DNA of 64,000 nucleotides from Novosphingobium sp. MD-1 (GTDB lineage: Bacteria; Pseudomonadota; Alphaproteobacteria; Sphingomonadales; Sphingomonadaceae): assembly GCF_001014975.1 (NCBI RefSeq), contig NZ_BBXA01000020.1, positions 1-64,000 of the forward strand, in the 5' to 3' direction. Positions 25,331-34,187 of the stretch are shown piece after piece. Position numbers and translations under genes: made by a program. The stretch's first letter is position 1. Each line of letters opens with the position of its first letter. Under the pieces are notes generated by a model. It was given only the letters and a program-made list of their open reading frames with translations, did not search any database and was not told the DNA's origin.

Positions 25331-26826
25331 CCGTCCTCGCGCCGCATGATCCGTGCCGCTTCTTCCGGACTGGTCACGCCGTCGCGCACCAGGCGGCGCA
25401 CCGCCTTGGCCAGACGCGGCGAATCGGCAAAGGCGTGCCTTGCGATCTCCGCTTCGTCGGCATTGTCGTGGATCATGCGGCGGATCGTCTCATCCACCCG
25501 CAGCGCCTCGAACACGCCGATCCGGCCGACGTAGCCGGTCTGCGCGCATTCTGCGCAACCGCGCGCGAGATAGACGGTGCGGCCCGGTTTCACCCCGATC
25601 AGCGCGTGCAGCGCCGCGTCGCTTTCGTGCGCTTCCCGGCAATGCGGGCACAGCCGCCGCACCAGCCGCTGTGCGATCACCGCGCGCAGCGTGGACGCGA
25701 GCAGGAACGGCTCCACGCCCATGTCGCGCATCCGCGTGATCGCGCCGGCGGCATCGTTGGTGTGGACGGTGGACAGCACGAGATGCCCGGTCAGCGAGGC
25801 CTGCACCGCGATGTCCGCCGTTTCGCGATCGCGGATTTCGCCGACCATGACCACGTCCGGGTCCTGCCGCAGAATGGCGCGCAGGCCGGCGGCGAACGTC
25901 AGCCCCACGCGCGCGTTGACTTGCGTCTGCCCCACGCCGTCCACAGCGTATTCCACCGGGTCTTCCACCGTCAGGATATTGCGCGCGCCGTCGTTGAGCT
26001 GGCGCAGCGCGGCATAGAGCGTGGTGGTCTTGCCGGATCCGGTGGGGCCGGTGACCAGCACGATGCCGTTGGGTTCGGCCAGCGCGCGGCGCAGCACATC
26101 CCCGGCGCGTTCATCGAGACCCAGATGGGCCAGATCCAGCCCGGCGTTCTCCTTGTCCAGCAGGCGCAGCACCACCCGTTCGCCCACGCGGCTGGGCAGC
26201 GTGGACACGCGCACGTCGACCAGCTTGCCGCCCAGGCTCAGGCTGATGCGCCCGTCCTGCGGCACGCGGCGTTCGGCGATGTCGAGCCGCGCCATAACCT
26301 TGATGCGGCTCACCAGCACCGGCGCGACATGCGGCGGCATCCGCAGCTTTTCCGCCAGCACGCCGTCCACGCGCATCCGCACGACCAGCGCCTGTTCGTA
26401 AGGTTCCACGTGGATGTCCGACACGCCCTGGCGCAGCCCTTCGGCGATCAGGCCGTTGATCAGCCGGATCGCCGGCGCATCGTCCGCGCTGTCGAGCAGG
26501 TCTTCCGCCGTGGGCAGGCCGAGCGCCAGCGGATCGAGCCCCTCGCCACCGATGCCCATATCCCCCGCCACCGCCGCCGCGCCGTCCATGGCATAGCGTT
26601 CGGCCAGCAGCTTCTCGTAGTCCGGCGGCGCGACCTTGCGCAGCGATACCGGCCGGCCAAGCGCGCGGCGCAAGTCCAGCAGCACGAACGGGTCCGCGCC
26701 CTCGCGCATCGCCACGGCAACGCCGTCCGCATCCTCGCGCTCCACCAGATAGCCGGCGTCGCGCGCGAAGCCATAAGGCAGCGCCGTCGGCGGGTTCGGG
26801 CTGGCGAGGACGGGCGGCTGGTCCAT
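25327..26826 (-). CDS. gspE: Type II secretion system ATPase GspE
   Basis: 499-aa secretion ATPase. The N-terminal GspE domain binds GspL, and a catalytic core follows. Walker A is at 260-268 (GPTGSGKTT), the Asp box NILTVEDPVEY lies near 283-293, and Walker B is in DPDVVMVGEIRDRETA. A tetracysteine zinc finger is present: C393-P-H-C396 and C424-A-E-C427. Powers pseudopilus assembly from the cytoplasm. Starts 3 bp from the gspD stop. Confidence 0.95.
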   Translation of the reverse strand: MDQPPVLASPNPPTALPYGFARDAGYLVEREDADGVAVAMREGADPFVLLDLRRALGRPVSLRKVAPPDYEKLLAERYAMDGAAAVAGDMGIGGEGLDPLALGLPTAEDLLDSADDAPAIRLINGLIAEGLRQGVSDIHVEPYEQALVVRMRVDGVLAEKLRMPPHVAPVLVSRIKVMARLDIAERRVPQDGRISLSLGGKLVDVRVSTLPSRVGERVVLRLLDKENAGLDLAHLGLDERAGDVLRRALAEPNGIVLVTGPTGSGKTTTLYAALRQLNDGARNILTVEDPVEYAVDGVGQTQVNARVGLTFAAGLRAILRQDPDVVMVGEIRDRETADIAVQASLTGHLVLSTVHTNDAAGAITRMRDMGVEPFLLASTLRAVIAQRLVRRLCPHCREAHESDAALHALIGVKPGRTVYLARGCAECAQTGYVGRIGVFEALRVDETIRRMIHDNADEAEIARHAFADSPRLAKAVRRLVRDGVTSPEEAARIMRREDG

Positions 26827-26829
26827 GGC

Positions 26830-29124
26830 TCAGGGCCGGGCGGGTTGCGCCGCGTCGGCCGGCAACGCTTCCGTCGACGGCAATTCGCTCGCCGCATTCG
26901 GGGCGATCACGGTATCCCCCGGCGCGACCGCGACGGCCTTGCCCGGCGCGACCGGCGGTGTGGCGCCGAGATAGTCCTCAACCAGGTCGTCGATGCCCGG
27001 CTCGCGCCCCGGCTCGAACGCGCGCTGCGCGTTGCGCACCACGCCATAGCGCCGCGCGGTCAATTCCTGCCGATCGTTGGCGTTGCGCATGATCGTGGGG
27101 CGGATGAAGACCATCAGGTTGGTCTTCACATGGCTGCGCCCGCGCGACTTGAACAGTTCGCCCAGCACCGGCACGTCACCCAGCAGCGGCACCTTCTGCA
27201 AGGTGCGCTGCTCGTTGTCGTCGAGCAGCCCGCCGAGCGCCACGATCTCGCGATCGCCCACGGTCACCGTGGTCTTGATCTCGCGCTTGTTGACGATGAT
27301 GTCGTCCGACCGGCTGGAAACCGTGCCCGCGATCGAGCTGACTTCCTGCCGCAGGTCCAGCCGCACCTGGTCGCCCGCGTTGATCTGCGGCGTCACGTCC
27401 AGCTCGATGCCCACGTTCTGGCGCGAGATGGTGCGGAAGGTGTTGTTGAAATTGGCGGAAGACAACGCCTCGCCCGTCGCCACCGGGATTTCCTTGCCGA
27501 ACAGGATCGAGGCGGGGACGTTGTTGTTGGTGGTGATGTGCGGCGTGGACAGGATGTTGGAATTCTTGTCGGTCGCGACCGCGTTGATCAGCGCGCCCAG
27601 ATAGGTGTTGTTGCCCAGCTGGGTGAGAAAGCCCGAATAGCCGCCGGACGCCGCCAGGATCTTGCTTGCCGCGTTCTGCTTGAGCAGATCGCCCGCCGTG
27701 CTGTTGGTCGTGGTGGTGACGGTCGATCCGTTGACCACGGTGGTCGTCTGGTCGAGCTTGTTGGCCAGCAACCCGCCGGCGACATCGATGATGTTGGGCG
27801 AGGAATTGCCGAAATTGGTGACGGCGAACGGCTTGTCCTTGCCGCCGAACAGGAACTGCACGCCCAGCTCGCGCGCCACGTCGTTGGAAATCTCGACGAT
27901 GATCGCTTCCACCAGCACCTGTTCCTGCGGGATGTCGAGCTGGCGGACGAGTTCGGTCAGGCGGCGCTGGTCGTCGGCCGGCGCGGCGATGATGATCGCG
28001 TTGGCGCCGGGATAGCGCGTGATCGTGGCCGTGCCGCGCCCGTTGGCGAGCTTGATCGCGCCGCTGCCGAGGCCGCCGGCGGTCGCCCCGGTGGGGTTCA
28101 CGCTGGCCTTGCTGCCCGATCCCGCTCCGGTGCCCGCCGCCGCGCCGGCCCCAGGCGTGGTGCCGCCCAGCGTGCCCGCGTTCGAGGTCTGGCTGCTGCC
28201 AACACCGCCCAGCGAAACCGGGGCCTGCGATCCCGAGGCCACTTCCGTGCCGCCCTGGCCGCCCACCAGCCGTTCCAGCACCGGCACCAGCACCGCCGCA
28301 TCGGCATAATCGAGCCACAGCACCTTGATCTCGCCGCCCGTCGCCGCCTTGGCATCGAGCTGGCGCGCCATCGCCGCCAACCGCGCCAGCGTATCGCGCT
28401 CGCCGCGCATCAGCACGGCGTTGGCGCTGTCCACCGCGACCACCGTGGCCAGCGCGCGGCCGCCCTCGCCGCCCGCCGGGATCAACTGGGTCAGCGCCGT
28501 CGCGATCTCGCGCGCGCCGGCGTGTTCCAGCAGGATCGTCTGGGTAGAGGCGTTGTCGCGATCGATCTGCGCCACCAGCGCGCGAATGCGCGCCATGTTG
28601 TCGGCATAGTCGACGATCACCAGCGAATTGCCGGACTTGTTGGCGGTGATCGCGCCTTCCTTGCTGACCAGCGGGCGCAGCGTTTCCACCGCCTGCGCCG
28701 CGTCGATCGCGCGCAGGCGCACGATCTCGGTGATCATCTGGTTGCGCGCCGCACCCTTGCTGCCGATGCGCGTGGGCTGGCTGGCCGCGCCTTCGGCCGG
28801 CTGCACGCGGAACGCGCCGTTGCCGGTCGGCACCGCCACCAGCCCGTTGGCGCGCAGGGTGGACAGGAACACCTCGAAGTATTCGGAGCGCGACAGCGGC
28901 CGTTCCGACACGACGCTGACCTTCCCCTGCACGCGCGCATCGACGATGAACGTGCGGCCGGTCACTTCCGCCGCATCCGCCACGAAGGCGCGGATGTCCG
29001 CCTCGCGCACGTTGAGCGTGTATTGCGCCATCGCCACCTGCGGCACAGCAATCGCCAGCATGGCCGCGGCGGCGAGAAAAGACCTGAAACGGGATCGGCG
29101 GAATCGGGATGATCGATGCTTCAT
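26830..29124 (-). CDS. gspD: Type II secretion system secretin GspD
   Basis: 764-aa outer-membrane channel subunit. Signal peptide (AAAMLAIAVPQVAMAQ), N0 domain (YTLNVREADIRAFVADAAEV), N1-N3 ring domains with a long Gly/Ser/Thr-rich insert around residues 285-345, then the secretin core (VGIELDVTPQINAGDQVRLD, VTVGDREIVALGGLLDD, VPLLGDVPVLGELFKSRGRS). It forms the gated pore through which folded proteins leave the periplasm. Overlaps the gspC stop by 4 bp. Confidence 0.96.
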   Translation of the reverse strand: MKHRSSRFRRSRFRSFLAAAAMLAIAVPQVAMAQYTLNVREADIRAFVADAAEVTGRTFIVDARVQGKVSVVSERPLSRSEYFEVFLSTLRANGLVAVPTGNGAFRVQPAEGAASQPTRIGSKGAARNQMITEIVRLRAIDAAQAVETLRPLVSKEGAITANKSGNSLVIVDYADNMARIRALVAQIDRDNASTQTILLEHAGAREIATALTQLIPAGGEGGRALATVVAVDSANAVLMRGERDTLARLAAMARQLDAKAATGGEIKVLWLDYADAAVLVPVLERLVGGQGGTEVASGSQAPVSLGGVGSSQTSNAGTLGGTTPGAGAAAGTGAGSGSKASVNPTGATAGGLGSGAIKLANGRGTATITRYPGANAIIIAAPADDQRRLTELVRQLDIPQEQVLVEAIIVEISNDVARELGVQFLFGGKDKPFAVTNFGNSSPNIIDVAGGLLANKLDQTTTVVNGSTVTTTTNSTAGDLLKQNAASKILAASGGYSGFLTQLGNNTYLGALINAVATDKNSNILSTPHITTNNNVPASILFGKEIPVATGEALSSANFNNTFRTISRQNVGIELDVTPQINAGDQVRLDLRQEVSSIAGTVSSRSDDIIVNKREIKTTVTVGDREIVALGGLLDDNEQRTLQKVPLLGDVPVLGELFKSRGRSHVKTNLMVFIRPTIMRNANDRQELTARRYGVVRNAQRAFEPGREPGIDDLVEDYLGATPPVAPGKAVAVAPGDTVIAPNAASELPSTEALPADAAQPARP

Positions 29125-29969
29125 GGTGCCAATGTTATCGCCAGCGGAAGTTGGCGGTCACCGCGACGCACGGTGACCGAAACGGAAGCGCCGGGGCGCA
29201 ACGCGCCGGCCAGCATCGCGCCGTCGCCGGCGCCGGTGATCGGCTTGCCATCCACGGCGGTCACGACATCGCCGGGCTGGAAACCGGCACCACGAAACGC
29301 GGAGCCATCGCCGGTGGGCAGCACTTCGAGCCCTACGATGCGCCCGCTTTCCGCGCGCGGCCCGAAATTGATCCCGCGCCGCGCCGCATCGACGGTAAGG
29401 GCGCCTGCCCCTCCGGCCGGTGCGTTGAGGGCAGCTCCGCCAGGCGGGGGAACGGGATTGGCCGCGACCAGCCCCTGCGCGCTCGGCGCCTTGCCCGACT
29501 GGTCGATATAGAGCAGCTCCTTGGCGCCATTTCGCATCAGCGCGACGTGATCGAAGGCCACTTCGGCCAGGGTGACGCCAGGTACCACTTCATCGCCCGC
29601 GCGATAGACCTGCTGCACGCCGTCCTCGCCGGCGATGATCGCGCTGCCCCCGCCGCCGGGCAAGCCACGCGTTCCGAACAGCACCAGCGTCAGCGACGTC
29701 ACCGTGCCGCCGCCCTGTGAGCCCGGCGCTGCCATGGCGGGGCCGCGATTGAAGGGATCGACCGCGGCATAGAGCGTCTTGCGCAACGGTGTGGGCAGCA
29801 CCTTGGCGCTGTCCGGTCGCCAATCGCCCAGCGGAGATACCGGCGTGACGATCGCCCAGCCGATCGCCGCCAGGAGCACGGCGATGGCGATCGCGAGCAG
29901 CCACCACACCGTGCGCTGCAGCCCCGCCCCGATGCTCCAAATCCCGCCGTTTGCCGCCACGAATCGCAC
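29121..29969 (-). CDS. gspC: Type II secretion system protein C
   Basis: 282-aa bitopic protein that links the inner-membrane platform to the secretin. Membrane helix at about 19-40 (WWLLAIAIAVLLAAIGWAIV), a homology-region domain (LTLVLFGTR.., VALMRNGAKELLYI), and a C-terminal PDZ-like domain (GAGFQPGDVVTAVDGKPITG). First gene of the operon. The GTG at 29969 follows GGAG; a second GTG at 29960 is also possible. The open frame continues upstream without a plausible start signal. Confidence 0.88.
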   Translation of the reverse strand: MRFVAANGGIWSIGAGLQRTVWWLLAIAIAVLLAAIGWAIVTPVSPLGDWRPDSAKVLPTPLRKTLYAAVDPFNRGPAMAAPGSQGGGTVTSLTLVLFGTRGLPGGGGSAIIAGEDGVQQVYRAGDEVVPGVTLAEVAFDHVALMRNGAKELLYIDQSGKAPSAQGLVAANPVPPPGGAALNAPAGGAGALTVDAARRGINFGPRAESGRIVGLEVLPTGDGSAFRGAGFQPGDVVTAVDGKPITGAGDGAMLAGALRPGASVSVTVRRGDRQLPLAITLAP

Positions 29970-30099
29970 CCCCGTGCGTCTCCACCCTAACCCCGCGCAG
30001 AACGGATGTGCCCGGTCGCGCCCACGTTGTCCACCAACGCCGGCCGATGCCATGATACGCGTCACACCTCCCGCGCAATTCTCCGTCCGATATCGGGAC

Positions 30100-30561
30100 T
30101 TACGCTGGTTGTCCCGGCAGCGGGATAGCGCCCGGCGCCGCATCGGCCGGGGGTTGATCGGAAGGAGGAAGATCGAGCGGGGCGTCATCGCCGAACGGAC
30201 TGTCGAGACGGTTGCACGCCTCGAGCGGCCCGCCCAGAATGCCCTCCAGCGCATCGTCCGCGCGGGAGGCGGCAATGCGGTCGGATATATCGCGCGATGC
30301 CCGGTTGAAGTCGGCGAAGGCGCCATCTTCGCCCGTGGCGGACAGGCTCACCGCCTGGCCCAGCCAGGCCTCGGCAATCTGCTGGAAATCGTCGGCCTGC
30401 GCCTGCTCCTCCTCGGTTGGCGAACCGGACTGGAGAATGCCAGCCGCCACGGCGTTCGCCGCCGCGCAACCAATCGCCTCGTCATACCGCGCCGGCTGCG
30501 CCAGCGCAGCGCCCGGCCCCGTTGCGACCAGCAAGAGGGCCAACGGCCAGCACGGCATCAT
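30100..30561 (-). CDS. Exported hypothetical protein
   Basis: About 153 aa. Signal peptide MMPCWPLALLLVATGPGAALAQ, then a small helical domain with two Cys (in AIGCAAANA and LEACNRLDSP, a possible disulfide) and an acidic/Pro-rich tail. No family recognised. Start uncertain: a Met 13 codons upstream (MGSWIAVGV) is in frame. It lies upstream of gspC on the same strand with 130 bp between, so it is possibly, but not necessarily, part of the secretion operon. Confidence 0.6.
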   Translation of the reverse strand: MMPCWPLALLLVATGPGAALAQPARYDEAIGCAAANAVAAGILQSGSPTEEEQAQADDFQQIAEAWLGQAVSLSATGEDGAFADFNRASRDISDRIAASRADDALEGILGGPLEACNRLDSPFGDDAPLDLPPSDQPPADAAPGAIPLPGQPA

Positions 30562-30690
30562 CCGGGTCGTCCGCCATCGCCTTGTCCGGACGCCGACGGC
30601 GATCCACGATCCCATATGCAAAGCCCCCGCGATCACGATCGATCGCCCCACCCTTGCCACCACGGCCCCATCGGGCGCAAGACGGAGGCC

Positions 30691-31170
30691 ATGCTCTCCT
30701 TCCTGCCCGCTTCGCTTCATCGGCTGGCCCTGCGCTGCGCCCATGTGGTGCGGCTGCGCCTGTGGGGAGCGCTGCGTCTGGAAGTGCGCGGCTGCGCCGT
30801 GCTGGCGTTCGATCGCGACGGGCGGCTTCTGCTGGTGCGCCACAGCTACCAGCAGCCGGATCTGTGGATGCTGCCCGGCGGCGGTCTTGCGCGTGGCGAG
30901 GACGCGGCTGTGGCAGCCATGCGCGAGCTGGCGGAGGAGACCGGGTGTCGCCTTGTTCAGCCTGTCTGGTTCGGTTCCGACCGGATCGCCATGCCCGGCG
31001 GGTGGCGCAACCGCATCGAAATGGTGACTGGCCAGACCGACGACGCGCCCAGGGCGGACGGACGGGAAATCGCGGAAGCGCGCTTCTTCGCGCTCGAGAC
31101 CCTTCCCGCCAGCATCAGCGCGGCGGTCCATCGCCGGGTCGCGCTCTGGCGCGAATGGCGCGAAACGTGA
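30691..31170 (+). CDS. Nudix hydrolase
   Basis: 159-aa protein with a complete Nudix box: GGGLARGEDAAVAAMRELAE followed by ETG, matching G-x5-E-x7-R-E-L-x-E-E-x-G. It hydrolyses a nucleoside diphosphate linked to another moiety; the exact substrate cannot be read from the sequence. A GGAGG tract precedes the ATG. Divergent from the exported hypothetical gene. Confidence 0.86.
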   Translation: MLSFLPASLHRLALRCAHVVRLRLWGALRLEVRGCAVLAFDRDGRLLLVRHSYQQPDLWMLPGGGLARGEDAAVAAMRELAEETGCRLVQPVWFGSDRIAMPGGWRNRIEMVTGQTDDAPRADGREIAEARFFALETLPASISAAVHRRVALWREWRET

Positions 31171-31188
31171 AGGCGGCGGGGTATTAAC

Positions 31189-32043
31189 CTAACCCGCCGC
31201 GCGGTCTTCTCCGGGCCTAACGCCCGTCATCCTGCGATAGAAGCGCGAGAAATAGGAAGGATCATCGAACCCCAGTTCCGCCGCCACCTGCACCGCGCTG
31301 GCGTTGGTGTAGCGCAGCAGGCGCCGGGCCTCGAGCGCGAGGCGCCGGTGGACGACTTCCATGGGCGAACAATCGAGGCCGGCGGCCGTCAACCGGGAGA
31401 GCGTGCGCCGCGTCATCCCCAGCGCACCGGCATAGAAATCCAGCGGACGATGTTCGCGATAGTGCAGTTCCACCAGGTGCCGGAAACGGTGCAGCCGCCG
31501 GTCCGCCAGCGCCCCCGCATCCTGATCGCGATCGGCATGGGTCAGCGTCCGCACCAATGCCTCGGCCAGCGCCAGGAACAGCGGATCGCGCTCGCGCCAT
31601 TCGCGCTGGAGTTCCAGCATCTCCTCCGCCAGCCAGAAGGCCCGCGTGGCCGGCCGCGCGTCCATCGTGCCGGCGCCGCCCTGCGCCAGCGCCGCCAGCA
31701 GGCTATCCGCCGGCCCCGTGGCGCGCGCGGCAAAGTCGGTCGACAGCGTCAGGACATAGCCCGACGTGCCGTGCCGGAAACGGAACCCGTGGACCATGCG
31801 CGGCGGCGCGATCACCCGGCATGGCCCGTCCAGCGACCGTTCCGTGCCATCCAGCGTCAGCAGCACATGCCCATCGCGCACCAGCAGCACCTGGACGAAA
31901 TCGTCATGCCGGTGCGGCGCGATTTCCCAATCATGCAACGCGCTGCGCGCCGCGATCGTCTCGATATGCGCGAAGCCCCCGGCAACGTGAGCGCCAGTCT
32001 CGCCGTAAAGCGCGTAGGTAGGGATGAGCGCAGGGTCAGCCAT
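31189..32043 (-). CDS. pobR: AraC-family regulator, PobR-like (activator of pobA)
   Basis: 284-aa regulator. The N-terminal cupin sensor domain (IPTYALYGETG, IAPHRHDDFVQVLLVRDGHV) is followed by a C-terminal AraC double HTH (ALGMTRRTLSRLTAAGL, VAAELGFDDPSYFSRFYRRM). In Acinetobacter and relatives, PobR responds to 4-hydroxybenzoate and activates pobA. The divergent position with 106 bp between the starts supports that here. ATG at 32043 chosen because PobR proteins begin close to this point; an in-frame GTG at 32073 is the alternative. Confidence 0.85.
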   Translation of the reverse strand: MADPALIPTYALYGETGAHVAGGFAHIETIAARSALHDWEIAPHRHDDFVQVLLVRDGHVLLTLDGTERSLDGPCRVIAPPRMVHGFRFRHGTSGYVLTLSTDFAARATGPADSLLAALAQGGAGTMDARPATRAFWLAEEMLELQREWRERDPLFLALAEALVRTLTHADRDQDAGALADRRLHRFRHLVELHYREHRPLDFYAGALGMTRRTLSRLTAAGLDCSPMEVVHRRLALEARRLLRYTNASAVQVAAELGFDDPSYFSRFYRRMTGVRPGEDRAAG

Positions 32044-32053
32044 GTCCCGATAA

Positions 32054-33318
<1,265 letters not shown>

Positions 33319-33319
<1 letters not shown>

Positions 33320-33366
33320 CCGGCGCGCCCCGGGCGGTGGCGCTGCGCCAATAAGGCGCCGGTTTT
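33319..33366 (+). terminator. Possible terminator after pobA
   Basis: ACCGGCGC (33319-33326) can pair with GCGCCGGT (33356-33363), followed by TTT. The loop is long (29 nt), though it contains further GC pairs, so confidence is low. Confidence 0.3.
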
Positions 33367-33424
33367 CGTCATATCGTCACTCAGCCGTCACATAGCTGCA
33401 TCAGATAGGCGCCATCCATAGCGG

Positions 33425-34105
33425 ATGGGGCCAATGCGTCAGATCGACATCCTCCTCACCGGCACGCTCGCCGGCGGACACGACAGCTTCCTGCACGACG
33501 ACCTGCGCGTCGTTTTCCACGCGTGGAAATGGTCGTCTCCGCCGCCGCTGCTCGATGGGCGCCCGTGGGCCTTCGTGGACTGGGTGCTGCCCGAGATGTC
33601 GGGCCTGGAGCTGTGCCGCCGGCTGCGCGCCGATCCGCAGACCGAAGCCGCGCACGTCACGATGATCCTGGAGGAAGACGATGCCGAGGCCAAGCGCCGC
33701 GCGTTGCGCGCCGGCGCGGACGATTACATCGTCGCCCCGATCGACCGGAACACCGTGCTCGATCGCGTGCTGTCGGTCCAGTTGCCGGACCACGAGGCCC
33801 CGGCGCGCACGCTGAAGCTGGGCGACCTGACGCTCGATCTGGCCGCCCTGCAGGTGCGCTGGAAGGACAAGCCCGTCCAGCTCATGCCCAACGAGTTCCG
33901 CCTGCTGCGCTACCTGATGGAGCAGCCCGGCCACGTCTTCTCGCGCACGCAGCTGATCGCCGCGCTGGGCAAGCATGGCCAGCCTATCGACGAACGCACC
34001 GTGGACGCCTGGGTCAGCCGCCTGCGCCGCGCCCTGCGCGAAGTGGGCGCGGGCTATCCGCTGCGGACCGTCCGTTCGATGGGCTACGTCCTCGACCGGC
34101 CGTGA
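33425..34105 (+). CDS. Atypical OmpR/PhoB-type response regulator with degenerate receiver
   Basis: 226-aa protein. The receiver-like domain (1-120) has a candidate phospho-acceptor D52 in AFVDWVLPEMSGLEL. It lacks the usual acidic pair at the end of strand 1 (sequence IDILLTGTLAGG), and the conserved Lys of the KP motif is replaced (IVAPID, A104). The C-terminal winged helix is normal (LMPNEFRLLRYLMEQPGHVF, DERTVDAWVSRLRRAL, TVRSMGYVLDRP). No kinase gene lies beside it. It may act without phosphorylation. An in-frame ATG at 33434 is an equally good start. Confidence 0.82.
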   Translation: MGPMRQIDILLTGTLAGGHDSFLHDDLRVVFHAWKWSSPPPLLDGRPWAFVDWVLPEMSGLELCRRLRADPQTEAAHVTMILEEDDAEAKRRALRAGADDYIVAPIDRNTVLDRVLSVQLPDHEAPARTLKLGDLTLDLAALQVRWKDKPVQLMPNEFRLLRYLMEQPGHVFSRTQLIAALGKHGQPIDERTVDAWVSRLRRALREVGAGYPLRTVRSMGYVLDRP

Positions 34106-34120
34106 GGCTCGTCTCCCCGT

Positions 34121-34161
34121 AAAAAAACGGGCCGCTCCCGAAGAAGCGGCCCGCCCTTTTT
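34121..34161. terminator. Bidirectional rho-independent terminator
   Basis: Stem CGGGCCGCT (34128-34136) / AGCGGCCCG (34145-34153), with a run of seven A before it and TTTTT after it. It serves both the convergent response regulator gene (+) and the TonB receptor gene (-). Confidence 0.88.
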
Positions 34162-34187
34162 CCGGATCGTCAGGCCCGGTCAGGCCA

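Noticed and set aside
25435..29112. Very long open frame (1,225 codons) on the + strand
   Set aside because: It runs antisense through gspE and gspD, whose motifs are complete. The product is a His/Arg/Gln-rich sequence typical of a high-GC shadow frame.
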